From: Chinchilla lanigera
Taxonomy: Eukaryota > Chordata > Mammalia > Rodentia > Chinchillidae
Direction: 5' to 3'
Length of the DNA: 64,000 nt
NCBI RefSeq assembly: GCF_000276665.1
Contig: NW_004955475.1
Coordinates: 7,983,506-8,047,505 of the forward strand
The position numbers and the translations under genes were made by a program. Under the pieces are notes generated by a model. The model was not told the DNA's origin and ran no database searches. It saw only the letters and a program-made list of their open reading frames with translations. This document shows, piece by piece, positions 47,804 to 58,272 of the stretch (position 1 is the first letter of the stretch; each line of letters opens with the position of its first letter).

Positions 47804-48207
47804 TGTTACCAAGTAATTTTCTTTAGAAATGATTTACCAATTAAACGTATTTTAAGTCCTTTTTACCTGGAACAAGGAATTGAATTAGACAAGTCAAAAA
47901 TGGTGCCAAAAGGTTTTTGAAAAGTGAGGGGTGAAAGGGTAGGGGAGAAACTGGCTCTGCAAAGCAAACTTGTGCCGAACAAAAGAAGAAAAGAGCAAAC
48001 ATAAAGGTGCACCCTGGTCTGGGAGTCACTATAGTGGGCTCCTCGTGGCATCCATCTCTGTTATGTTCTCTACATCTCATGGGAGCCCAAAAGAAGTTTT
48101 TTTTATATGAGGTCCTGAGAATTATTTGGTGCTGTTCTGAGATCTTGTCACTAACAGATCTCGCTTATTTTTCCAGCCAGCTCTGCCATGCCCTACCTCC
48201 TACCACA
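47804..48207 (-). mobile_element. Solo LTR, unknown family, copy B (404 bp)
   Basis: Starts (minus strand) TGTGGTAGGAGGTAGGGCA and ends ...GGTAACA. Flanking CTTT (47800-47803) and CCTT (48208-48211) are a one-mismatch 4-bp duplication. Homologous to 43256-43723 along most of its length. Confidence 0.78.
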
Positions 48208-48254
48208 CCTTCACATCTACTGGTGAATACTTGGAGAATTTTTCTTGTTACCTT

Positions 48255-48475
48255 TCTCTCTCTCTTTCTTTCTTTCTTTCTTTTTTCTACTTTTTTCTTT
48301 CTTTCTCTTTTTCTGCTACTGGATTGACTGAATCCAGTACCAGAAAAAGAGAAAGAAAGAAAAAAAATATAAACCTTGGCAATGATTTATATCCCCAGCC
48401 CCCTTTTTATTTCATTTATTTAGAGACAATCTTGTTAAGTCACTAAATTGCCCAGGCTGGGCTGGTCTTGGGACT
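48255..48475 (-). repeat. (CTTT)n tract and degraded B1-dID
   Basis: C/T-only run at 48255-48314, 'gaatccagtaccagaaaaag', purines, 'tatccccagccccctttt' and the 3' part of a reversed B1 ('cactaaattgcccaggctgg'). Confidence 0.75.
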
Positions 48476-48644
48476 ATTTTCTACATCCATTTTGATTCCC
48501 AGTTATCCATACTTCAAAATAATCCCAAAAACATTTACTTGGATTCTAAGAGACTTTGTAAGGGTTATAGAGGCACAGCTGTATTACTTTCCAACTTTCA
48601 ATACCCACCATTCCAGCACACCATACTGTAATACCCTTGAGGAT

Positions 48645-48796
48645 TTTTTGTTGTTGTTATTGTTTTTGTTTTTGTTTTGTCTTTTTGAGACACAGTTTCA
48701 CTATGCAGTTCAGGCTGGCCTCGAACTCGCAACAATCTTCCTTCCTCAGCCTCCAGAGTGCTGGGATTACAGATGTGTGCCACCATGCCCAGCTAC
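48645..48796 (-). repeat. B1 SINE
   Basis: GTTTTTGTTTTGTCTTTTTG tail, 'gttcaggctggcctcgaact', 'gctgggattacagatgtgtg'. Confidence 0.94.
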
Positions 48797-48904
48797 CCCT
48801 GTTTTATAACATTTTGTAAGGTAGCATGATCTACTAAAAGGTCAAGAAGCTCCCAGAAAATCCTGGAGGCTCCTGCTCAATAGTGGAGTCTAAATTATAA
48901 AATT

Positions 48905-49565
48905 ATACTAATGGTGCTTGAGCTTCAATTTGCCCAAGAATCACCTGAGATGCTTGTTGTACCATAGATTTCCTCAGACCCTTCTTCCAGAAAGTGTGAT
49001 GGTATGATATAGGTTGAGATATGAGCTAAGTCTTGAAAATGCAAAGGATCAAAAAATACGGGTCAGGAGTCTAGACAAGGTCTCCAGAAATCTGAATTTT
49101 TAACAAGTACTGTTATGGCTTGTGTTTAGATGTCCCTCCAAAGCCACATGGGGTCATAAGTGGGGCTTTTTCAGAGGTGGCTGGATCTACAGTGTGTGAC
49201 ACTGGGATTGATTTATGGTGCAATGCTAGGCTCAAGGGTACTAGGATTAAATGTGTGTGTGCTACCTGCCTTAAGTAGCTTGGGTAAGATATAAGGGTTA
49301 GAAAGAGCTGTGGTCATCCTTTGCTTACTTTGCTACCTTCTGCCTGCCATGAACTGTTTCTCCGCTGTGATGCCACCCTGCCTTAGAGCCAGCCAACTAT
49401 GTACTGAAACCTCTACAGACTGTGAGCTAAAGAAACCTTTCCTCCTTTAACTTTGGGTATCAGATATTTTGTCTCAGAAATGAGAAAATTAACTAATACA
49501 AGTACCAAACATTATTCTGATAAAGTGCACAATCTAAGCTTCCAGTTTATATGCATGGATGTACT
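48905..49565 (+). mobile_element. MER5-like (hAT-Charlie MITE) relic, split by a MaLR LTR
   Basis: 'cccaagaatcacctgagatg' and 'ccagaaatctgaatttttaa' are typical of MER5A/B. The text continues after the LTR at 49501. Confidence 0.6.
49111..49500 (+). mobile_element. Solo ERVL-MaLR LTR with perfect 5-bp target duplication
   Basis: TGTTATGGCTTGTGTTTAG to TTAACTAATACA, 390 bp. AGTAC flanks both sides (49106-49110, 49501-49505). Close relative of the LTR at 9754: shares 'agccagccaactatgtactg', 'aaacctctacagactgtgag' and the TATTTTGTCTCAGAAATGAG end. The AATAAA signal is changed to AAAGAAA. Confidence 0.93.
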
Positions 49566-50260
49566 ACTAAAAACTGGTTGAGACATGGCAATCTTCATAC
49601 AATAATGGTTCTGATTAATAACCAGGAGTGATGGTTTCCATTCTTCATTTTAGTAACAGTTAGGCTTTCTGGCTTCCATTCTTGTTTATCTTACATCTGA
49701 CTCTAAGCTAATAATTAAATATATGTGATTAAATAAATGTAGATTTGCCTAACATTGTGGTTACTTTCACTGGTATCATATAATACATTACATATGTATT
49801 TTCTAACAGAATTACTAGAATGATGACTCCATAAAAATAAAACAACTGCAGTATTTTCCAACAGGTTTCTGGACTTGGCAGTGGGAAGACACAGAAAAGC
49901 CTTCAGACAACTGAGCCTAAAAAAGTTTCCATTTTTCCTAAAATAAAACCACACAAGATAAAATATCCAGTTCTTTCTAATTGCTAATTCTCTTTCCTTT
50001 TCAGCGGTAAGATAAGCAATACACAAAGGCTCAAAATAGAGTCACTAAAAAAAAAAAAAAGGAACAGTACGTCACTGGCTAGAAATGAATGTGCATTTTT
50101 AATTAGAGTAAAATATTAAGTGATAAAATAAAGCATTTTAACAAAGAAGTCTAGGGCAATATTAATTGGTCTTTTACACAAATGTACAATTTTTATGCCA
50201 GTAATTTTATAAACGGAACAACACAAGGCAGTAGACACTGAGATGGTTATCTTAAGAAGG
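49566..50260. other. Flank, nothing recognised
   Basis: AT-rich, including a 14-A run at 50047. The 103-codon minus frame at 49715-50026 shows no coding character. Confidence 0.4.
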
Positions 50261-50267
50261 CAACAGT

Positions 50268-50340
50268 ATGGGCTGAGAGGCAGGCTGGGAGGCAGGGCAG
50301 CAGAAGAGCATATTGCAGGCCCTGGCTTCCATTCCCAGCA

Positions 50341-50385
<45 letters not shown>
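50268..50385 (+). repeat. ID SINE with (CA)n tail
   Basis: Head is degraded ('tgggctgagaggcaggctgg'); 'ggcttccattcccagcacca' leads into about 22 CA units (50341-50385). Confidence 0.8.
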
Positions 50386-50387
<2 letters not shown>

Positions 50388-50714
50388 GGCAACATATGGT
50401 GGTGGTACTGTGGCATAGACCCAATACATGCCAATCATGCTTTTCCTATCACATTCTTAAACCAACATTACCACAGGAAGGAAATTGGCTTCACAACCTT
50501 ACTAAGAATGAGTTGTGGGCAAATTCACATTTCAACCTTCAAAAAGCTTGATTAGGTCGTTAAGTTACTCTACGTAATTTTCTTATTAAGAACAATTTTC
50601 AATTTTAAATTAATAATGTTAAATACTAAAAAAGATAAAACACTAATGTCAACATTTACTCTGTCTGAGACTTCTATACCTACTTAACCTCTACAACTAC
50701 CACTATCCTTTGGG

Positions 50715-50865
50715 GTAGATATTACTATGTCATTCTCATTCTCCAGATGAGGAAACTGAGGCTTAGAAAGGTGAAGCAACTTGTCCAAATTCACACAGTC
50801 TAGAAGTGACTGCACTGGGAATAAAGCCTAGTGGCTGGAATTGAGAACCTTACACTTAACTATAG
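50715..50865 (+). repeat. MIR SINE relic, well kept
   Basis: 'attctccagatgaggaaact', 'gaggcttagaaaggtgaagc', 'gtccaaattcacacagtcta'. Confidence 0.88.
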
Positions 50866-50949
50866 TATTGTGATAGGCTGTCTCTGTTCTGCCATACTCT
50901 TCATTACACTGAACAAGATTTAAAAGTTGGCTAAAAGCTGATGCTGATG

Positions 50950-51175
50950 CCAGATGTGAGGGCACACAACTATAATCCCAGCACCCTGGGAGGCTGAGGC
51001 AGGAGGATTAATAATTCAAACCTAACCTGTCTCAGAAGTTTAAAAAAGGAACTTTGGGAATTTAGCTCAGGGCAAAGGCCCTGAGCTCAATCCCTAGTGC
51101 CAGCAAAAAAAAAGAAAAAGAAATGAAAAATGAAGAAAAGAAAAGGGAAAAAGAAAGAAAAAAGCAAGCAAGCAA
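50950..51175 (+). repeat. B1-dID composite SINE with purine-rich tail
   Basis: 'gatgtgagggcacacaacta', 'cctgtctcagaagtttaaaa', 'ctgagctcaatccctagtgc', then G/A tract to 51175. Confidence 0.88.
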
Positions 51176-51189
51176 GCTAGCTATTGTTT

Positions 51190-51780
51190 ATTGAAAAACA
51201 GGAGTTCTCACAGACAGATTGTGGGGATGTAAACTGGCATGAACATTTTGGAAAGCAATTTGTCAATATCTACTAAATTATTAAATTCATGTACATCTTA
51301 ATCCATCTGTTCTACTTTCAGGAATTTGTACTACAGATTTCACTACAGAGGTATGCAAAGAGGTGGACAAACACACTGACTATAGCAATGTGGTTTTTTG
51401 CACAGCAAAAACTGGAAACCTCTGAAATGACCACTCTTAAGGGACTGTTTCTGTAAATGATGTACATCTATGCAATGGAAAATTGTTCACACAGAAAAGA
51501 GAATGATTTCATGGAAAAATACATCTAAAACATGTAGGTGAATAAAACTAGTTGAAAGTAGCTACACATTAGTATGTGGATTATAATAATCTTTTTTGTG
51601 TTTTCATGACATGTATGTAGTACTTCAATAAAGTGGAATACACCTGTATATGGATATATATTTCCTCACAAATAATTGTAATGGCTCTGATTTGGGGAAA
51701 TTGAAATGGGACAGAGAGATTTTTATTATTTTACATCCTCCAAAAGAACTTGAATTTTTATTATAAGCATCTCTTACTTT
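51190..51780 (+). mobile_element. Old L1 3'-end relic
   Basis: 'ttgtggggatgtaaactggc', 'actatagcaatgtggttttt' and 'atctatgcaatggaaaattg' resemble an L1M ORF2 terminus. Confidence 0.65.
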
Positions 51781-51802
51781 TATATTAAGAATGAAATTAA
51801 AT

Positions 51803-51925
51803 CAGTCTGGGTGTAGTAGCTCAGGTCTATGATACCAGCCACTCCAGAGGCTGAGACAAGATGATCTCAAGTTGAGATCAGTCTGGACAATTTAATTTAA
51901 CAAGACCTGGTCTCAAATGAACAAC
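51803..51925 (+). repeat. B1 SINE, old
   Basis: 'tctgggtgtagtagctcagg' and 'caagacctggtctcaaatga'. Confidence 0.82.
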
Positions 51926-51944
51926 GAATAAATGAAAGAAGGAA

Positions 51945-52133
51945 GCTAGGCATGGCGGTTCATACCTGTAATCCCAGGACACTTGGAGACTGAGGCAGAA
52001 GGTCACAAGTTTAGCTCAGCCTGGACAATGTAGTGACTGACTTAGTGAGAGCCTATATCAAAATAATAAAAATTTTAAAAGGCTAGGGATGTAGCTCAGT
52101 GTGAAGGCCCTGGGTTCAATCCCCAGTACAAAA
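51945..52133 (+). repeat. B1-dID composite SINE
   Basis: GCTAGGCATGGCGGTTCATA, 'gcctatatcaaaataataaa', then GGCTAGGGATGTAGCTCAGT and 'gggttcaatccccagtacaa'. Confidence 0.94.
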
Positions 52134-52685
52134 GAAAGAGGGAAAACAAACTCAAGAAATGTAACATAGTTCATAAATTTTAAACTATTTTTACCATGAA
52201 CATAGGAAGAAATATTTTATTTATTATTTTGTATTATATTACAATATTGTAATCATCTTTATATGGGTATTTTGGGGGTGTAGAACCAATCGTCTGAGTT
52301 TCCATTATTTCTTATGGGGAAATTAGTTTTGATATGCAAGTGCTTTGGAGTACATGCATGTTTCCAGAAAATATTATGCTCACAAACCAAGGTTTTAGTG
52401 TATATAGTGAACTTTCATAACAGAAGTCATGCAAACTACTGATAAACAGAAGAGAGAATTTTCAACAAATAAGTCAGAAAAATATTTATTGAAGTTGAAG
52501 AAAATGAAAATGGATGCTTCCCTCATACCATACCCCCCCAAAAAAGACTACTCCAGAACTTGAAATCTTTTAGATACAAGTCGATATCTTTCTGATACTG
52601 GGCAAGGGAAGGGTTTCTTAAACAAGATTTGAAAAGGATAATGATTAAGAAAAGTAGGCGAATTAATCTACATTAAAAATAAGGA
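52134..52685. other. Flank, nothing recognised
   Basis: AT-rich with ATTTATTATTTTGTATTATATT near 52218; no element identified. Confidence 0.4.
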
Positions 52686-52687
52686 CT

Positions 52688-52776
52688 TGGTTTTTTTGCA
52701 GTGCTGGGGAATGAAAAGCAGGTCCTTGGCAAAGGCTAGGCCGACAATTGACCACTGAGCTACATCCCCAGCCCAG
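52688..52776 (-). repeat. ID SINE
   Basis: T run, 'cagtgctggggaatgaaaag', GACCACTGAGCTACATCCCC. Confidence 0.88.
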
Positions 52777-52837
52777 AAGCTTTATCCTTCACAAGCACTT
52801 TAAAGAGAGAACTACTACTTGTAATAATTCAGAGGAA

Positions 52838-52905
52838 GATAGATAGATGATAGATAGATAGACACATAGATAGATAGATAGACTGTAGATAGACATAGAT
52901 ACACT
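52838..52905 (+). repeat. (GATA)n microsatellite
   Basis: Interrupted AGATAGATA units; likely length-variable. Confidence 0.93.
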
Positions 52906-52941
52906 TTTGTAAAAGAGTTTGTATCAGTAATATACAACAAT

Positions 52942-53028
52942 TTTTTTGGCAGTGCTCAGGTATAAAATCAAGGTCTTCTGCATACTACTAGGCAAGTGTT
53001 GTAACACTGAGCTACATTTCTAGCCCTA
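52942..53028 (-). repeat. ID SINE
   Basis: T run, 'cactgagctacatttctagc'. Confidence 0.85.
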
Positions 53029-53034
53029 TAATGA

Positions 53035-53690
53035 ATTCTTCTATATCAGTAAGAGAAAGACAACCTAATAGAAGAACTGAAAAAAGTCATACAGTCATTA
53101 CATAGAAAAAACACATGTGTCTAATGGACATGTGAATAAACACTCAACCTAGCCAGAGAGAATGTAAATCAAAGAACAGCTGGGCACAATGGTTCAAGTT
53201 TGAGGTCCTAGCTGTTTAGGAGGCTGAGGCAGGAGGATCACTTAAGCCCAAGAGTTTGAGACCAACCAAGGCAGTTTAATGAGACTCCCATTTTAAAAGG
53301 AAGAAGTATACAAATCAAGGACACATTTCTAAAAGTTAAGAACTCTGACAATGCTAAATTTGGGAATGGTGTGGACCAATGTGACCTCTTAAATATGACT
53401 GCTGGGATTGAGAATTGAGGTATCAATTTTGTAAAACAGTTTGACCGTATTGTGTAATTCTTACCCTTGCATACCACTTCTACCTAGCTATTAGTGAAAA
53501 TGTTAGCAAATGTGTATAAGGAGACATATACAATAATGTTCACAGCAGCAATGCTTATAGTAGCAAAAAGTACAGACCAAAAATTGACACAATTAATAAA
53601 TTGTACAAATAATATACATCTGTCAGATCAATATATATTAGTTCTACATATGAATGAGAATGAATCTTATAATGTTGAATCAAAAAGCCT
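53035..53690 (+). mobile_element. Old L1 3'-end relic split by a B1
   Basis: 'atgtgaataaacactcaacc' and, after the SINE, 'acaataatgttcacagcagc' and 'gtagcaaaaagtacagacca' fit an L1M ORF2 terminus. The SINE at 53170-53300 (7SL-type, 'aggaggctgaggcaggagga') interrupts it. Confidence 0.7.
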
Positions 53691-53749
53691 GAGCTAGTCA
53701 TGGTGCTATGCATGCAGGGAGACTCAATGAAACAGAACAAAACAAGGCC

Positions 53750-53900
53750 AAGGGCTGGAGGTATAGCTCAATGGTACAGTGTTTCCCTAGTAGCCAAAAA
53801 ACCAAAGCCAAAACCAAAACCAAATCCAGGGGCTGGGAGGTCCAGTGCAGTGGTAGAGCACTTGCCTAACATTCAGAAGGCCCTGAACCACAAAAAGCGA
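53750..53900 (+). repeat. Two ID-like units in tandem
   Basis: First 'ggctggaggtatagctcaat' (53753) with an AAACCAAAGCC repeat tail; second 'ggggctgggaggtccagtgc' (53830) with 'agagcacttgcctaacattc'. Confidence 0.8.
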
Positions 53901-53924
53901 GACACATCAAGAAAAGAAGGAGGG

Positions 53925-54098
53925 GCTGGGCGTGGTGGTGCATGCCTGTAATTCCAGCACTTGGGAGGCTGAGGCAGGAGGATCCTTGTGAGTTCAAGAC
54001 CAGCCTGGGCTACAAAGTGAGCTCAAGTTGCCTGAACTGTATATCGAGACCCTGTCTCGAAAAGACAAAAAAAAAAAAAGAAAAAGAAAAGGAAAAGA
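53925..54098 (+). repeat. B1 SINE
   Basis: GGGCTGGGCGTGGTGGTGCA to an A/G-rich tail. Confidence 0.95.
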
Positions 54099-54207
54099 AG
54101 GAGACAGAGGATGGTTTCAGGAAAAAGCCCTCAGGTATATATAAATTATTAATGTGATAGTTGACGGGAGAGCACAAATTCATGACCTTATTAAAGTAAA
54201 GAGAAAA

Positions 54208-54372
54208 GCCAGACATGGTGGCACACGCCTGTAATCCCAGCACTTGGGAGGCTGAGACAGGAGAATTGTTGTGAGTTTGAGACCAGCCTGGGCTACAAAG
54301 TGAGCTCAAGGCCAGCCTGAACTGCACAGAGAGACCCTGTCTCTAAAAGACAAAAAAACATAAATAAATAAA
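54208..54372 (+). repeat. B1 SINE with internal duplication
   Basis: AAGCCAGACATGGTGGCACA, CAGCCTGGGCTACAAAGTGA, CAGCCTGAACTGCACAGAGA, A-rich tail. Confidence 0.95.
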
Positions 54373-54523
54373 AATAAAGTAAAGAGAGAACTACAAATAA
54401 TTAACACAAATAATAATTTTATGCATAGACCACTTATGAACAGGAGTCATGAACCAAGGACTATGATTAATACTGTTCTGTGAAATACACAAAGATAAAA
54501 TATTTTAAATAACATATAAAAGA

Positions 54524-54621
54524 GGGGGCTGGGGATTTAGCTCAGCGGCAAAAGCGCCTGCCTGGCAAGCGCAAGGTCGTGAGTTCGGTTCCCGGTACCG
54601 GGAAAAACCAAAAAAAAAAAC
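54524..54621 (+). repeat. Pristine ID SINE, GGTACC subfamily reference copy
   Basis: GGGGGCTGGGGATTTAGCTC, A-box-like TAGCTCAGCGG at 54538-54548, B-box-like GAGTTCGGTTCCC at 54581-54593, then the 12-base palindrome CCCGGTACCGGG (54591-54602) and an A run. CATATAAAAGA flanks it at 54513-54523 and 54622-54632. Derived from a tRNA (ID family, tRNA-Ala lineage) but not a tRNA gene. Confidence 0.97.
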
Positions 54622-54639
54622 CATATAAAAGATACTATT

Positions 54640-55530
54640 TACTATAGCACCAAAACTTAAAGCACATAAAAGTAAGTTCCTAAACTAAGTACAACCTTTA
54701 TAAATATTTTAAGGAATTAATAAATGTCATATAATAGGCTCTGTATAAATGGAGTGGCATTCAATGCTTTTATAGTGGATGACCTAAAATGATATGAAGT
54801 CAATACAATCTAAACAATAAATCCAAATTTTTAAAAGAAACTTATAAACTTTTTATAAAATTAACATAGAAGGATAAATATCAGCACTAGCTAAGTTTAT
54901 CTTGAAACAGAAGCTTGACTTACAAGATACTAAGATACCTTAAAAAGAGAAAGATAAATACTAATGTAGTAGTAGCATATAAAAAAAAAACAATACACTA
55001 ATGGAATAAAATATATAGTTGAGAAAACTAAATTATGTGCATGAGAGGTTCATACATAACAAAGATAATGCCATGAATCAATAGAAAAAATAGATTCATT
55101 AGGAGAAAGTTTGGGGAAAATTGGCTCATTATCAAAACTGCCTCTTCCATCTGCTTCTCATCTCACATAACTACGGCTCCAGGTATACCAAAGACATAAT
55201 GTGAAAGGTAAAGCTATGTTTTTAGAAGAAAATAAAAGAGTATTTTGTGATACACAGAAGATAAAGGGCTTGATTTTTAAAAAACCTTAAGTCTAAGTCA
55301 TGGCAAAAATGGATTTTTTTACATAAAATTAAGAATTTCTATTTATATAGGAAACCATGTATAAAGCTAAAACAGCAATGACAAACTGATAGATGATATT
55401 TTCTGCATCTAAAACCAATAAGGGGCTAATTCTAGCCTATGACAAGAATTGTAAATCCATAAGAAAAATATAGTAAAAATAAAATGAGTAAAGGATACTA
55501 TAAAAAAATGAGTAAAGGATACAGTCAGGC
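54640..55530 (+). mobile_element. Probable old L1 relic
   Basis: A-rich with ORF2-like phrases ('catggcaaaaatggattttt', 'taaaattaagaatttctatt'). Low similarity. Confidence 0.5.
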
Positions 55531-55545
55531 ACTTTAGGTTTCTAA

Positions 55546-55642
55546 CTTTTTTTTTTTTTTTTTTTTTTTCCTCCGGTACCGGGAACCGAACTCACGACCT
55601 TGCGCTTGCCAGGCAGGCGCTTTTGCCGCTGAGCTAAATCCC
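55546..55642 (-). repeat. Young ID SINE, GGTACC subfamily, cut by gap
   Basis: 23-base T run, CCTCCGGTACCGGGAACCGA, 'gctgagctaaatccc' up to the N run. Confidence 0.95.
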
Positions 55643-55844
55643 NNNNNNNNNNNNNNNNNNNNNNNNNNNNNNNNNNNNNNNNNNNNNNNNNNNNNNNNNN
55701 NNNNNNNNNNNNNNNNNNNNNNNNNNNNNNNNNNNNNNNNNNNNNNNNNNNNNNNNNNNNNNNNNNNNNNNNNNNNNNNNNNNNNNNNNNNNNNNNNNNN
55801 NNNNNNNNNNNNNNNNNNNNNNNNNNNNNNNNNNNNNNNNNNNN
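55643..55844. other. Assembly gap (N)
   Basis: 202 N bases. Right edge is an A-rich run (55845-55864), so the gap sits between a T run/ID and an A run. Frames across it are artefacts. Confidence 0.99.
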
Positions 55845-56002
55845 AAAAAGAAAAAAAAAAAAAAGATAAGAATAAAACAGAAATTCAAAAGGTTGAAAAG
55901 TATTTAAGGACATGATCAAAGAAATAGAAAGTAGCAATGAGAGGGCTTCCCCCGAGTCAAGTAAGGCAAACTAGACAATCAAATCAACACTGTGCTTCCA
56001 TA

Positions 56003-56070
56003 GAGCCGGGAGTGTAGCTCAGTGACAGATCACAAGTCCTGGGGTACCATCTCCAACTGCAGAAAGAAAA
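56003..56070 (+). repeat. ID SINE fragment
   Basis: GAGCCGGGAGTGTAGCTCAG, 'ctggggtaccatctccaact'. Confidence 0.75.
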
Positions 56071-56090
56071 CAAGTTGAATAAAAGCCAAC

Positions 56091-56500
56091 TATTATGGTT
56101 TAGATCTAAAATGTGCTCCCAAAAGTCACATGGGTTCACAGGTGGAGCTTTCAGAAGGCGATTAGGTCATGGGCGTGCTATACTCACCATTTAATCAATT
56201 GATCAATTCATAGGTGACTGTGCTGTTAGGAGATAGGGGCTGAGTGGGGAAGGTACCTCACTGGAGGTGTGTCTGTGAGGGTGTACCACTCTCTGTCTCT
56301 TCCTCTCTTTCTGTTTCCTCACTGCCATGAGTTGAGCAGCTTTCCTCTGCCAGTCCTTCCTGCCATGCCGTTTCTGTTTTGGAGTCAGCCAACCATGTAT
56401 GAACTGAACCCTCTGAAATTTTGACCTAAATAAACCATTTACTCCTTTAAGTTGTATATGTCATGATTTGACCCCAGCAATGAAAAGCTAACTAGTATGG
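56091..56500 (+). mobile_element. Solo MaLR-type LTR
   Basis: TATTATGGTTTAGATCTAAA start, 'tggagtcagccaaccatgta', 'gacctaaataaaccatttac' (AATAAA) and AAAGCTAACTAGTA end. No clear target duplication. Confidence 0.85.
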
Positions 56501-56504
56501 GGGG

Positions 56505-56705
56505 GAGTGTGTGCAATCCCAACTATTCAGGAAGCTAAGACAGAAGGATCACAAAGCTCAAGGCCAGACTTGGCAATTTAGAAAGAACCTGTCTCAAAAT
56601 TTTAAAAAATAATAATAATACAAATAAAAAGGGCTAGGGCTGTAGCTTAGCACTATGGTGCTAGCATAGCTTGCTAGAGGCCTAGGGTTCAAACCCAAGC
56701 ACAAT
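56505..56705 (+). repeat. B1-dID composite SINE
   Basis: 'caatcccaactattcaggaa', 'gtctcaaaattttaaaaaat', then 'gggctagggctgtagcttag'. Confidence 0.88.
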
Positions 56706-56714
56706 GATAAATAA

Positions 56715-56905
56715 ATAATTTTTTGGCACTGGGGAATGAACCCAGAGGCTTTCCACAGAGCTACATTTCCAGCCCTTTTTAAAGTTTTTTTTTTTTTAAA
56801 TTTTGAGACGGGGTCTCACTAAGCTGCCAGACTGATCAAAATTGAGATCATCTTGCCTCAGCCTTCCAAGGTACTAGGATCACAGGCATGCACCAGGTTG
56901 CCTGG
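56715..56905 (-). repeat. B1-dID composite SINE
   Basis: 'ggcactggggaatgaaccca', TTTTTTTTTTTAAATTTTGA, 'gcctcagccttccaaggtac'. Head-to-head with the previous one. Confidence 0.9.
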
Positions 56906-57179
56906 CAACATTTTAAAAACTCTACTTTCTTAAAATCATAAAGAGTTTACAAGATAGTAAGAAATTATCAGGTCAAAATCTAGCAGAAAGTAAAAACTCA
57001 GTTAAACTTATCACGGAAAAACTCCTTTATCCTGAAGATATTTGCAAATCCAAGTAATCAACTATGAACCTGAGCTTTGTGTTTGGCAGTCACATTTGGC
57101 TCAAAGACCAACGTCAAAAAGCCTAGGGACCCCTCCAAATTAGGTCTTTAACAAATAGTTCTTTAAGGTAGTAACGTTT

Positions 57180-57390
57180 GGCTAGGGGTGTAGCCTAGTG
57201 GTATAGCGTTTATTTTTTTTTTTATTTTTATTTTTTTGGTTTTTCTCCGGTACCAGGAACCGAACTCACGACCTTGCACTTGCCAGGCAGGCGATTTTGC
57301 CGCTGAGCTAAATCCCCAGCCCCGGTATAGCGTTTAAATAACATGCCAAACTCTGGTTTGGATCTCCAGCTCCCCTGCAAAGAAAAAAAA
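57180..57390 (+). repeat. Older ID SINE hosting a younger ID
   Basis: 'ggctaggggtgtagcctagt' at 57180 resumes after the insertion as 'taaataacatgccaaactct', 'ggatctccagctcccctgca' and an A run. Confidence 0.88.
57213..57323 (-). repeat. Young ID SINE inserted into an older ID
   Basis: T-rich tail, CTCCGGTACCAGGAACCGAA, TAAATCCCCAGCCCC. GGTATAGCGTTTA repeats at 57200-57212 and 57324-57336. Confidence 0.97.
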
Positions 57391-58260
57391 AAAAAAGTAA
57401 ACAAGGAAGCAACTCAAAATAGTTCATTGGTCAAGGTGAAGAAGTAGCCTTACCAGGACTATTCTATTGGAGAATATTTAAAAGGATAGCTGGTAATTCC
57501 AATTAATTAAGCTTAAATTTTGTTTTCCCAGAATGTGACCATTTACATTGAGTTGCGTTTAAGTTTGCTTATTCAGGAACCCACTATGCTGGAGCTGTTT
57601 CAGTCTAATGGGCTCCAAAGTAATGACTTTAACAAGGGAAATGGGAAGCAAAGGTAAGCCAGTCTGCCATTCTGTTTGCAGCCTGCTTCATGCCATCCAG
57701 TTGGCCCAGCAAGCATAAATCTTGAAATTTGATTTAAATGATCCCAGATTAGCAGTGTCCCCATGCACCAGACAGAAGCAAATGAAATACATCTCTGGAA
57801 GAAGTTTATATTTTCCTAAGCCTCAACTTATTTCTACAAATACAGTATACCGTGCAATCACTGATAATCATTTATGCAACAAAATAAGAAAAGTATATAT
57901 AAAAACAATAGGCAACAAAAACAGATCCACACATCAAAAAAACTAGGTATTATATATCAAACACAGACCATAAACCAAATATGCTTTTAATGTTCAAAGA
58001 AATAAAATCCAAGCTTGAAATTATTATCAGAGAACTGGCAACTAAAAGGTGACATAGCAACTAAAAGAAAATTTATATGAATTCCTCTGTAACCTGGGAG
58101 TGGGAAAAACCTAACTGTATCTCAAAATATGACAGCAATTAGAGAAAATTCTGATAATTTTGAGAAAAATTCTCCTGGGCAGAAAAAAATAAAAAGACAA
58201 ATTAACTTAAAAAGACAAATGAAACAAAAAACAAAGTGGGAAAACTATGAAAGAGCTACT
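57391..58260. other. Flank with probable old L1/HAL1 trace
   Basis: From about 57880 the A-rich text ('gttcaaagaaataaaatcca', 'gagaactggcaactaaaagg') has L1 ORF1/HAL1 character. The frame at 58129 starts in such sequence and runs into the next B1. Confidence 0.35.
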
Positions 58261-58272
58261 AAAGTATTAGAA

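Noticed and set aside
43236..48080. Similar minus-strand frames in the two related LTRs, as a conserved gene
   Set aside because: The similarity is at the DNA level over the whole LTR, frames differ in extent and start, and no domain is visible.
54524..54621. tRNA gene, because of A- and B-box-like motifs
   Set aside because: No cloverleaf-compatible anticodon arm, has an A tail and a target duplication, and recurs many times. It is an ID SINE.
55542..55937. Minus-strand frames over the second gap
   Set aside because: Consist of N run plus ID SINE and homopolymers.
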